A DNA stretch of 64,000 bases, from the NCBI GenBank assembly GCA_018340375.1, contig JAFFJZ010000006.1, positions 25,612,001-25,676,000 of the forward strand. Reading direction: 5' to 3'. Origin of the DNA: Gonatopus flavifemur (Eukaryota > Arthropoda > Insecta > Hymenoptera > Dryinidae). Positions 38,793-49,330 of the stretch are shown one piece after another. Under the pieces are notes generated by a model. It was given only the letters and a program-made list of their open reading frames with translations. It was not told the DNA's origin and did not search any database. A program made the translations under genes and the position numbers. Each line of letters starts with the position of its first letter. Position 1 is the stretch's first letter.

Positions 38793-39536
38793 ATGAGCTT
38801 CTTCAATTCCCTTCAACAGTATGTGAGCGACAGTGTCGCGAATCTGAGCTTGAGTCCAAAGAGATTTTCCTTCAGCCGAGAAGATTCCTCGGGTGGAAAT
38901 GGTAGGAGCGGTTCAACCGGTAGTGTTACCTCCACCACCAATACCGTCAGCACCGCTCAGCTATCTACACCACATGGTTTTCCCAAGGTAAATTTTTATC
39001 TCAATTCCAGGACAATTTATATGGATACGTTATACGTAACCTTCATACGCCGACGTGAACATTCCTAAGAAATCCTACCTTGCAGCGATGTTGCGTGTTA
39101 TCAGAGAAAACATCTTTCTATGTTCTTTTTGGTTCCAACTCTCGTACTTTGACGATTGAAATATTTTCACGCGATTCCAATCTTCACATGCTTATGAGGA
39201 TCTCTGCGATATAAGCGAAGCGACGAAAATATTTTTCCTTTTTTTTACTTGAAGCATAATGGGAAGTTGGAACTGATTTAATTTTCAGGTAGTGCCTCCT
39301 CCGGGAACGGTAGTTTCTCCACACGCGCGGTCTCTTTCGACACGTCGAAGGACCTTGGATTGTACATCCGGTCCAGGATTGACGGTGCATCCAGCCGCTG
39401 GATCTGCATCCGGTCGGACTTCTCCGAGGAGAATGGGATCGTTTCGAAGGAGCGGGGATTCCAGCGATAGACCTCCTCTCATGTTCTGTCGACGAAGATC
39501 GTCCTGGCCTGAAGTCGACATTCAAGCCAGTTCTGG
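38793..39536 (+). CDS. First two coding exons of an unrecognised Ser/Arg-rich protein
   Basis: Exon 38,793-38,987 (donor AAG/GTAAAT, phase 0) and exon 39,289-39,536 (acceptor TTTTCAG, donor TGG/GTAAGTC, phase 2) give 147 residues, and the gene continues to the right beyond what I can find. The start reads MSFFNSLQQYVSDSVANLSL, then SPKRFSFSREDSSGG, a Ser/Thr-rich linker, PPPGTVVSPHARSLSTRRRT, GRTSPRRMGSFRRSGDSSDR and PPLMFCRRRSSWPEVDIQ. Exon 2 is strikingly GC-rich against its surroundings. Several RRxS/SPKR-type sites look like kinase targets. It resembles the disordered N terminus of a signalling or synaptic protein, but I cannot name a family. Later exons must lie beyond 64 kb or be too short to see, implying a very long second intron. 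Confidence 0.75.
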
Positions 39537-40876
39537 GTAAGTCACGAGATTCGATACAAAAGTTTAGATTTCTTTGGGGAAAATGAATTGCACTGGGATA
39601 CATTTTTGAGGTTTTTACTGCAAGTGAAATGCCTCAACCAAATATTCTTAGTAAAAGCTACTAGCAATTGATCGATTCAACTAAGAAAGATAATCGGAAT
39701 TCTCCGCGGTAACCACAAAATTCCGTTCATACGATAGAAAACCAATTTCCGATAAGTGTATAAGAAATTTTCTATAAATTTAATTAAAAATTCCAAATTT
39801 TATGAAATTTGTACTATCATTTTCCAGTGAATTTCCGGTAAAATACGGAAAATTCCTAACGCATCTCCTCAAACACGACTGAAGGCGTTTTAAAGGACCA
39901 GTAATGGCTCTTCGCTGGCATTGCAGGGCCAGTCATCATTGTTTGTAGGGATGTATGTGTTAATTACTTCTGAACATTTATGTGAAATTTCCCGTATACA
40001 TTTTTTACAGTGTAGTTGAGACAATTAAGAGATGAATCAACCATAGAAGAATGTTTAGTTGAGACTCATTAAGACCTCATTTCTCTCGCCTTCAAATAAA
40101 TTTATAGAACACATATTGAAGAATTATTCCAATCCATTCACGAATTTTTAATACAAATTTTTTGATCACTTTCTATCCTGTGAATGCTTTGCATTTTCAT
40201 ATTCAACAGGAAAAAGTTTTGAAATATGAACAAAAGTTGGGGGTGTATTCAATTTCAATTATGGGAATCTTTTCTTTCATCATCCTCTCCAGTTTCAGAA
40301 TTTCTCATTTTCTATTCCATCACTTCATTTCCGCGAATATTCATCACGATACCTTCATCCATATAACAAAAATATTATTTTCCTTTTATTATTGGGGTTT
40401 TTGAATTTTATTCTGCAAACAAAACGCTATACTATTAATCATCAAAATATTCTCCAGTGTCTTCGTGTATCGCGAAAGAATTCTTGATTCAAAGAAATTG
40501 TCAACCCATGTTTCTTGATTTTCATATTTATTCCATCAATCTCTCCGTGTGTGGAATGTAAATTTCACCGGATTAGCAATCAAAAGATCGTTTTGTGAGG
40601 TTGCAGTACAGTTATTCTCCCCAAAGTCAGATTCCTAACGCACAAAAGAACTCGAGTGATACATTCGAAGAGAGACAATCACGTTACTCGTATTCCACTC
40701 CATTTCCATAATGTCTAGACAGTGACTTTAACTATAACTTCACTGTCAAAAGAAAGTCTTAAATTCAGCTCATTTCGTGACCGAATCTATGATACAAGCA
40801 GATTAAACCAATCGCCGACGCAATGGAAAAAGCATTATTGTCCGAAAGTAAGATGCAAACAGATAATACTTTCTTA
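39537..40876. other. Intron or spacer
   Basis: Probably intron 2 of the 38.8 kb gene. It holds dispersed repeat copy B (39,870-39,955) and a TTTTTTACAGTGTA tip near 40,005 like the end of the element at 62.2 kb. No exon is seen. Confidence 0.4.
39870..39955. repeat. Dispersed repeat, copy B
   Basis: It shares AAACACGACTG with copy A (19,244) and, after an extra block, GCAGGGCCA and TCATCATTGTTTGTAGGGAT. The third copy is at 61,022. Confidence 0.55.
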
Positions 40877-41160
40877 TCACACACGGAAAAAATTAGTGAT
40901 CCAAATTTTCGTTGACTGGGATGTCACTTTGGGACGGAACACAAATTCCGGAAAAATTCGTACACTGGATTTTAATAATGCGTTGACTCTTTCCATTATT
41001 TCGACAATCAAAATGAAAAGTGAATTCCATCGGTGAAATCATGGACAAAGTCAACGAATTATTAAAATCCAGTGTATGAATTCTTCTGGGATTTGTGCCT
41101 CGTCCAAAAGTGACATACTAGTCAACGAAAATTTGGATCGCCAATTTTTTCCGTGCAGTG
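40877..41160. mobile_element. Long-armed hairpin transposon (MITE), CACGGAAAAAA tips
   Basis: Two arms of about 115 bases face each other around a 50-base spacer. The left arm starts CACACACGGAAAAAATTAG and the right arm, read backwards, CACTGCACGGAAAAAATTGG. Both continue GATCCAAATTTTCGTTGACT, later ACACTGGATTTTAATAAT and CGTTGACT. TTA lies on each side (40,874-40,876 and 41,161-41,163), a likely 3-base target duplication. The element has no coding frame. Its tips match the hairpin at 52.6 kb although the arms differ. Confidence 0.85.
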
Positions 41161-44070
41161 TTAAACACAAAAAATTGCGGAATTCATTACGAAATGTTTG
41201 AAGGAAAAACACGAAGATATCGTAACTCGTCGACAAGTCAGCAGCGAGAACCAGATAGAAAGTGAAACAAATAAATACTGAAAGTTGGTTAGAGATATGA
41301 AAGGTGGAAAAATATGGACAGGAAGTGGAAGTAAGGCAGAAGACAAAGATATAAAATCTGGAACGTATAAAACTTGTGGAGCGGAACAAAAGATCCTAGA
41401 CAGAAAATATGGTTGAAAATACGGCGAACGGTGATGAATCGATTCATTGGAAATTTAAGCGAAAAACTTTAGAATTTGGGAATAAATATTGAGGGGTGAG
41501 GCTATTGTTCAATTTTAACTTTTATCTCAGGAGATATCGAATGAACAAAATTTGAAACCCCACGTTCGAAATTTGGATTATAATAATTGTAGAGTAAGCG
41601 AAGTTGGCGTCAGGAAATAAATCGCGTCTCGATTTCAACACAATGATAGATAGTTTTATGAATGGGTTAACTTGTAATGAATCGTGTATTAATTCTATAA
41701 CATAATACGTATATAACGACTTGCCATCAACGTTCAACGCTTGGAAAGTCGAGTATTGATTTTCCCTTTGAATGGCAAGGAACGCAAACAAAAGCAAACA
41801 AAAGGCGAAAATAAACAGAATTGTGATTTAAATATAGGCTCACAATGTCTCCTTCATTTGATTCTGCTTCTTTCAATGATACGTGTAACTGTATAACGAT
41901 TCATTCACGCTGGAAACTAGATTTTTAAATGAATTCGATTCGTGTTAGTTAAATTTATATAAAGAAGTAAATGTGAGTCACATCGAGAAGTTTTTGCGAA
42001 CGATACACCTGTTTTGTATTTCTTTTCAGCAATTTCTATCATTCTTTTGATTCTGGTTTCATTTATTTATCATTCGAATACACGTATGGAATTTCAATGC
42101 GTGCTTTCGTGCTCTCATATCTTCACAAGAAAGGTCGTGTTCGCAATTCTCGTAAACAGGGACATTTAAATTGAAAATTCACAGAAGATCGACCTACCGT
42201 GTTGCGTAGTCCCATTGGATAACGGACCTTGATACGTCCCTTGCTTTGACTCTTGATTTTCGGGATTCGAGAAAATCGAGTTTTATTCCTCAGGGAATGC
42301 AGTTTTCAAAACGTAAGAAAATCTGTCCAATCGCGAGGGAAGTTGTGTGTTGAAAATCGACGACCTTTCCCCACCCATGATCACTCGAGATCGGTTGTGT
42401 CCGATGATGATCCAATGAATTGTACGAATAAAAATGTTTTATATGTTTAAAATACGAATAAGCTGTGTTGGTAATAATATTTCTCATAAACATTCATCAC
42501 TTTGAATAATTATGAAATATTCAGGAGATCAACTACTCCAACTTGCGTACTTTTTCTCTCATTTTCGAATGTGCGGTAACAAAATGTGAATTATTCAAAT
42601 AAGATATAATTATGCAAATTCTAGAAATTAACTGTGGTACACACGATGTATACTTATATACGTGTGAAACATTATACCGCGCAAATGTATTTCGTATTTC
42701 AGTACTTGACATCTGAAGTTGCATTAACGTTACTGCAAAAACCGTGAAAAATTTTTATCACTTTCTTCCAAATCGAAGGAGATTGAAACTTTGAAGTGTG
42801 TGGATCATAAAATCCTATCGAATGGAAACGCGTATAGAACTCAATATATATCTGAGTAGAATAATTTTGATGATATATATATATCCCTCGAGAAACGAAA
42901 TAATTGCTTCGATATCTTCCGTTGGAAATCTTATTACGTTTTTGTAATTTTGTATCTTGTGATTCCAAGATTCTTCGAAAGCTTCGACTTCAATTTATTT
43001 AAGCATCAGAACCTTCTTCTTTTGCAATTTTGTCTTTACTCTGAACAGTCCTCCACTTAATCTCCATCAGCAGAATGGATGGATACAGCGAAAGATGGTA
43101 ACAGAGGATTCTGACCGGAAAATACCTTGATGATCATTTCTTCTCCTTTTCATTTCGCGAATATTTAAATGGCAATTTATTTTCCAAGCAATTCAAGCTA
43201 GTCATTCGAAACACTTTCGAGATGTCAAAACAAAGAACGATGTTTCGAACAATATCGATCATCGATGAGATTCCGCTTTCGATCGTGGAAAGGAAAAATC
43301 AGAAGCAGGATTTTGCATTCTGTTCTTTCTTTTTTTTCTTTTCCTGCAATTGACCTAATTAATCTAGGCTTCAAAGAGCCGTCCAAGAGACTAGGAGGAA
43401 CGAGAGAACGAGGAGTGGAGTGCTGTATAAAAGATGAAATAATGATCCTATAAGCTTGGACATCTAGGTGTTTCATGAATACAAAGACAGATTGGAGAAA
43501 CGCCACTTCGTATGAGAGGGAAATGTTGAAAGTCGAAGGTCCAAGCTCGAATCCTTTAAGCACGACTATCAAGGCTACGATGAAGAACGAGCTGTCTTAA
43601 CATGTTGCAAGTTATGTGATGGATTGTTTTCGTATTTCTCATACATTTTTTATGATTATATCTACATTTCAACGAATCTTTCTCTTCTTGTCTTTTTTCT
43701 CTTCTTATATTTCTATAATCTCTTACGATGATTCTTCTCCCTCGGATATAAAACTTTACAGACTTTGCATTTTTTCGAAGAATGAATTTGTTACCGACAA
43801 GGTACACGAAGATAATCATGATCAATGATTAATTAGGATTTTTTCAAGGCAAACGGAGTTTTTTCAACGTCAAACTCGAGTGAGCAGTGTCATCGTTTTT
43901 TTTTCAGTCACCCTCCAAGCGTCACTTATATTCATTTATTAAAGGGTCTTGGTAGAATACAAAGCACTCTGATTGCCTGTTATTATGCTATTCACATACT
44001 TCGAGTTCTTGAAAAGCGTGGAAGAAATCTTTACACAGGGAGTCAGATAATTGAAAGTTGAATTGTCAAA
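41161..44070. other. Gene-free stretch
   Basis: AT-rich; probably still intron of the 38.8 kb gene if that gene continues. Overlapping open frames at 41,051-41,389 (-) fall partly in the hairpin arm. No domain is recognised. Confidence 0.4.
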
Positions 44071-44370
44071 TTGCCTGACAATTGGTTGAAAATACAGAAA
44101 TCCTTGAATCCCTGAATTCGTACACAGTGAAAAATTTATGTTAAATATTCACACACAAAAATGCATCAAATCAACACAAAAATGTTAAATTTACACTAAA
44201 AATCTGTTCACAAACTCCGCTGTGTAGCGTAGCGTACCTGCTCTGGTGAAAAAAAATTCTCAAAGGTTTTCAGTGAAATTCAGATGAATTTTTTTCCACC
44301 AGAGCAGGTACGCTACGCTACGAATTCAGGGATTCAAGAATTTCTGTGTTTTCAACAAATTGTCAGGCGA
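44071..44370. mobile_element. Hairpin transposon interrupted by a second element
   Basis: Outer arms TTGCCTGACAATTG / CAAATTGTCAGGCGA (ends 44,071 and 44,370) continue through TGAATCCCTGAATTCGTA into a GC-rich stem, GTAGCGTAGCGTACCTGC then TCTGGTG. That stem pairs with CGCTACGCTAC at 44,311-44,321. The left arm alone is split after GAATTCGTA by about 102 bases (44,123-44,224). The right arm shows the unbroken sequence, proving an insertion. Confidence 0.85.
44123..44224. mobile_element. 102-base element nested inside the 44 kb hairpin
   Basis: It starts CACAGTGAAAAATTTATG and ends CTCCGCTGTG, so both tips read CACAG inward. It is flanked by TA on both sides, which appears once in the intact arm: a TA target duplication. 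The interior is AT-rich with CACAAAAATG words. It is too short to code. Confidence 0.75.
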
Positions 44371-46018
44371 TTACAAAAATTTCCATAGGTTTTCAGTGAA
44401 ATTCAGATAAATTTTCAAACTCTAAAAAACACTGATACTCTCTTTAAAACAGCAGTGTTTCTTGATTTTTTCAATTTCGGGAATTTTATTTCTACCTTCT
44501 AAAGCTATTTTGAAACTTTTTCGAAATCCATCTGAAACGAATAAAGAAAAAAATATCAAGTATATAATAAATATTTTGGCGTAATATAAGAAACAACGAG
44601 GGAAAATCGATGAAAAATCAGGATCGTTCATGCGTAGAGGAATTACGATTTCATATCTTGGATAATGGTTTCCCAATCCTCGAAAAATAAAATAACCGAG
44701 AGACAAAAATATATATTTTTTTTGTTCGGTTGAAACGATCAACGATAAACATCGATTCATTATTTTCCGTACTCGACGTTCGTTTGGAGTATCAAACGGT
44801 AGAAAGCTTTTCTCGGATAAAGGGTTGTAAAACATGAGAAGAAAAAAGGTTAACGTTCGAGGAATAATCCTCGAGAGGGACCAAAATGAATTTAAGTCCC
44901 CTCGAAGATGATACGATAACATAAAAACGGTATAGTTATATAACGGAGCGAAGAGTACTGTTGCAGTAATCTAATGTATGAAGCGGAATCATGTCGATTG
45001 TAGATATATCATTCTTCTCTTTCAAACTCGTTCTAAAATGACAAATATCGTCGAATCATTGGGGAAAAAGATGGCAAAATTTCCGAGAGATGATAATTTC
45101 ATTGGGGAAATTATTCAAAAGTGAGAAGGGAGGTGAACATGATACATTGTATCGTGTTTGTTGAATCCTTTTAATGGAGAGCTAATAAATAATGGAATGC
45201 GATAAACCTCGAGCGATTGAACCTCTCAAGTTCAATGTGGTGTGTTAAACACATCGTATACAAGATTTACTTCGTGTATTCCGACTATTTATTGAACGTC
45301 AGTTGAAATAACAAGAATGATGAAACATAAGAAGGGAGCGGAATTCTCTGTAGACACCAATGCAGAGTAAAATGTACATCGCGTGCAGGTGTTGGATGTT
45401 ATGTTTCGTATATGTCTTTTCATTTCCATTCGCGTTCAATATCGAGATTAAAAACTTCCAGAACAAAAAGTATTGACTTCGTATATCCGTGAATCGAATA
45501 AATTCTAAAACAATAGAAGGAAACTCCCTGGGTTCGTGAAGAAAATGTACACAGAGTTTATATTATTATATACTTTGCTCAATTTTTCTTTGCAAAGAAA
45601 GAACGGAGATGGACGGTTCTCTGAGTGTTCTTCAATTGGCAACAAGTTCGAATCGTGATACCAAACTTGTAAGTTTTATATATCGACATGTTTACGTGTG
45701 TACATGGAATGTTGTTGTACGTTGTTGTAATGGAATCCTTGATATTCATCGAATTTACATCGGTTTTTGTTTTCATCATTAAGATTACATCGAGTATAAC
45801 CTTTCAGAAAAATTGATACAGAAGATTCTCTATTTAAAAATCCACTGTACCAAAAATTCCTCCTGAAAACTGCAAATTTTTCTAAAATTCACAAGGAGTT
45901 CTGACAAATATTTTATGGATTTTTAACAGTTGTAATTAGCATCGATTGCATCGATTGTTCCTGATCAGCGTTGCATACCAATTCCAAGTCGGCCTGAGCG
46001 GCATTATTGTAAAATTAT
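44371..46018. other. Gene-free stretch
   Basis: The 166-codon frame on the - strand (44,922-44,422) has hydrophobic patches but no known domain. It starts in repeat-derived sequence and has no splice or promoter support. Treated as non-coding. Confidence 0.4.
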
Positions 46019-46232
46019 GAATTGGTGAAAGTGCTCAAGAAATGGAGAAGGAATTGAAAGAAGTCATCATTCTATTCAGCATCGAGTGTGTATTTCAACG
46101 TCCAACGTTTCGATCAGCTACTGATCATTCTCAAGGCAGGGTCATCGTGAAGATGACACTTGGCAGTTATAGACGTTAAAATACACACTTCTTTCAATTT
46201 TTTCTCCATTTCTTGAGCACTCTCGCCAATTC
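46019..46232. mobile_element. Hairpin MITE
   Basis: The left arm GAATTGGTGAAAGTGCTCAA, then GAAATGGAGAAGGAATTGAA, is mirrored at the right end (…TTGAGCACTCTCGCCAATTC). The arms extend inward to GTGTGTATTTCAACGTCC-like sequence. No target duplication was identified. Confidence 0.7.
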
Positions 46233-46976
46233 AAAATCTCTGAAAATTTCAGAGGATTCCAGAGATATTCATAAATATTCAGAGAAATTGATAGTAAAAA
46301 AAGCGTGTTCAATTTCCACCAAACCCTCAACTGACACACCGAAACATCACAATTCCAGTCCACTCTATTTCCCTTGAAAAATCCAGTCAATTTCCGGAAA
46401 AACGTGGGTAATTTATTACGCAAAGAATTTATTTGAAAGACAGAGGAGTGAAAGTCTGATCCCTTCACAGAGTCCCTAAGATCTCATTAGAGAGCTCATA
46501 ATGGAATTCCTTTGGAAAATCCTGGAACACAGTTTTCACGGTTTTTTCTTCGAATTCGTTATACAACATCGTAATCCTTCTTTTCATCGATATGTGGAAA
46601 TATTCTTTTCTCGTCACTCGATTGATCTCATTTGGATCGTATACAATAATGATGATAATATCTTATACTCCATAACATGGAATCGTACAATGTGAAAAGA
46701 AAAAGAAGCAGAAGAAGAGCCATTCGTTACTCTTAAGCCGATACGACAGGTTTTTTCATCATTCTTTTCCTCCCTCTTCTAGAACAAACGTATGTACATA
46801 CCTGTATATAGATTCACAGGACGTGGAAAGATCTTTTGAACGAGATGAGAGAAGGACGATTTTTCCATGAGGGAGAAATAAGAGAGACAGGAAAAGAAAG
46901 CCAGTTAAAAAACCAAGTTGAGAGGATTACAATAAGCTCGGTAGAACGTTGCCACGAGTGTTACTTTTTATGGGTT

Positions 46977-47014
<38 letters not shown>

Positions 47015-47631
47015 TATACATGTTTCACGCTCTCATCGGTAACACTCGATCTTCAAAATAACATCCTTCCTCCTTATTTCTTATTTATTTTATTTTTTTT
47101 TTAATGCACTCGCGCGTGAAAAATTTCTTATATTTCCCCCTTCACAGTTTGAAATTACATCCAAATGCAAGAGAATTCTCCATAAAACCCTATGACGAAT
47201 GAAATAATACGCGATGAAAAATTGAACGTTGAGTCCTACTTTGTAGAAATCACCTTGCTGGTGAGAGTCGAGTAAATTTGTATACGTTGCGATGATTTAT
47301 AAAACGTCTTAAAGAATTTATGATCCATCGATTATCACATGTGACATTCGAGACTTTGAAGAATAAGGCAATTTTCTAATACATTTTTTTTCTTTCACCT
47401 TTGGAGATGTTCTCTGATGATAGCGTAACTAAGAACATCAGGGCTGCAAATCCTTGGGGTTGGATTCTTCAAATCTGGCTTTGAAATTCTATTAAATTCT
47501 TTCCAATTTTATTCAGAGATGATATTTTGATATTGCTCAAACGTCCCCTGGGGGGAGAAAATTTCTCTGAAAATTTCTGAATCTCTCTGAAAAACTCTGA
47601 AAATCTTTGAGGTTTTTCAAAGATATCCATG
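46233..47631. other. Gene-free stretch with a TA microsatellite
   Basis: A pure TA/TACA microsatellite spans about 46,979-47,020. Degenerate TCTGAAAATTTC-type sequence at 46,245-46,290 and 47,560-47,620 is shared with 5.8 kb and 44.3 kb. No gene is seen. Confidence 0.5.
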
Positions 47632-48362
47632 CACTGACAGAAAAACGACTCGGTTGAAACATTCGTGGTGGCAATAACTTGAAATCTGGTTCGATTCACC
47701 AGAGAATGTGATTGTGATGTTCAGAAAAAGTAGTTGAAGTCGAAATTAACTACATTTTTCAGGTTAGAAGGACCAGATTCTTTTCTTGGGGTAATAACCA
47801 GAATATGTAGTTAATTTTGGCTTCAATCACTTTTTCTGGACATCACAATCACATTTCCTGGTGAATCGAACCAGATTTCACCTTATTGCGACCACGACCC
47901 TGACGGTTTGAGATGACCATAAAATAACCGAAAAATAACGGTTGCTTTGTGCGCTTTTGTAACCAAAAGATTATCAAAAAATTACCAAGTTGTAGGAGAT
48001 TGATTTCGGTAACGTTTTGGTCATTTTCACGAAAGTGACCGAAAATTGAGCGTTTTTAAGAGAAATTTTATTGGTAAATTTTGGGTAATTTTTGATAGAA
48101 CAACCAAAATTGAACCATTTAGGCAGAAATTTTTTTCGGTAACGTTTTGGTAATTTTCACGAAAGTGACCGAAAATTGACCGTTTTCAAGAGAAACCGTT
48201 TTCAACCAAACCAAACCAAACCAAACCAAACCAAAATATAACCAAAATATAATCATAATATAACGGTTATTTTTTGGTAATTTTTCGGTCGTTCAGTCAT
48301 GTTGTAACTGTGAAATATTTCAGACATTCGAATGTTTCAACCAGGTCGTTTTTGTGTCAGTG
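47632..48362. mobile_element. 731-base transposon with CACTGACA tips and internal repeats
   Basis: Ends are CACTGACAGAAAAACGAC and, inverted, CACTGACACAAAAACGAC; both then read GGTTGAAACATTCG. Inside are a 200-base palindrome (47,680-47,880, arms starting TGAAATCTGGTTCGATTCAC), two direct copies of a TTCGGTAACGTTTTGGT block at 48,005 and 48,135 (130 bases apart), and a CCAAA microsatellite (48,204-48,236). It has no transposase frame. Confidence 0.85.
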
Positions 48363-48589
48363 TACATATTTAGAGAAATTTTCAGTGACATAATGTATTC
48401 AATAAGCAAACTCACAAAACCTGACAAATCATCGGGTATTATCTCTTCGATTCAACTCCTTGGCACTGGAAACATCGTATCAAAAATGTACTGCGATATT
48501 TGAGGTCTTTAACAGCTGAGTATACCGTTATTCGATTAGCAATTCGTTTCAAGAAACAATCCAAACTTCACCAACACACAGTGGGCCAG

Positions 48590-49060
48590 ATCACACTAAA
48601 AACTGGCCAAAATCCAAATTTTCAGCAGAATCGTTTAAAACTCAGTGTACAGGGGTTTTTGGGGTCGCTGATTACGAATCTAGAATCAAATTTTGGGAAT
48701 TCAAGATGGCGGATCCAATATGACGGTTACAAATTTCAAAATACCCCGAATTTCCTTGAGACTCTTCACCCGGGGGTTTTTGGGGTCGCTGATCACGAAT
48801 CTGGAATCAAATTGTGAGAATTCAAGATGGCGTATGCGATATGGCGGATAGAAAATTCGAAATTGATCGAATTCCCTTGAAACTCTCCAATCAGGGATTT
48901 TCAGGATGCCTGATTACTGATTGGGGGTAAAAGAATTTCAAATCAAGGATGGTGGTCGAAAATTTACACATATAATTATAAGTTAACAAACATCTATCAG
49001 AATCCCCTGAAATTCACCACTTGAAGGTTCTTAAAGTGAGTGATTTTCGGATTTCAAAAT
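48590..49060 (+). repeat. Tandem array with 121-base period
   Basis: GGGGTTTTTGGGGTCGCTGA begins at 48,652 and again at 48,773. A degraded third unit (AGGGATTTTCAGGATGCCTG) is near 48,893 and a fourth near 49,020. Each unit also holds ATTCAAGATGGCGGAT-type sequence and CCTTGARACTCT. Similar units occur widely in arthropod genomes. The 105-codon open frame here is the repeat, not a gene. Confidence 0.75.
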
Positions 49061-49075
49061 TCAGATGCATATCCT

Positions 49076-49330
49076 CTACTTTTAGGGGTACCGGTGCCCC
49101 TAAAGCGGTAACGGTTTAGGGCACACCGGTGCCCTGAAGCGGCTAAAAGTACTTTTAGCAGTACTTAATGTATGGGCCTAGATGGGCCTGGGCCAGGGGC
49201 CTCGAGCTCCTGGGGGGCCTCAAATTTTTCAAAGTCAAAAAGAAAGAGAATACGCTAAAAAAATTTCCTCACAAGGGGCCTCGTATGTTCAAGCGCCCAG
49301 GGGCCTCGATAACCATTAATCCGGCACTGA
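49076..49330. repeat. GC-rich repeat fragment with ACCGGT palindromes
   Basis: AGGGGTACCGGTGCCCCT (about 49,085) is a near-perfect palindrome, followed by a second one, GGGCACACCGGTGCCC. Further on, GGGGCCTCGA occurs three times with variations. The abrupt composition change suggests a transposon piece. Confidence 0.5.

Noticed and set aside
44422..44922. 166-codon - strand frame
   Set aside because: It overlaps repeat-derived TCTGAATTTC sequence and shows no recognisable fold or conserved motif.
47632..48362. CRISPR-like spaced repeats
   Set aside because: The repeats are few, long and inside a transposon with inverted ends in a eukaryotic genome.
48500..48817. 105-codon + strand frame
   Set aside because: Its sequence is the 121-base tandem repeat read in one frame.
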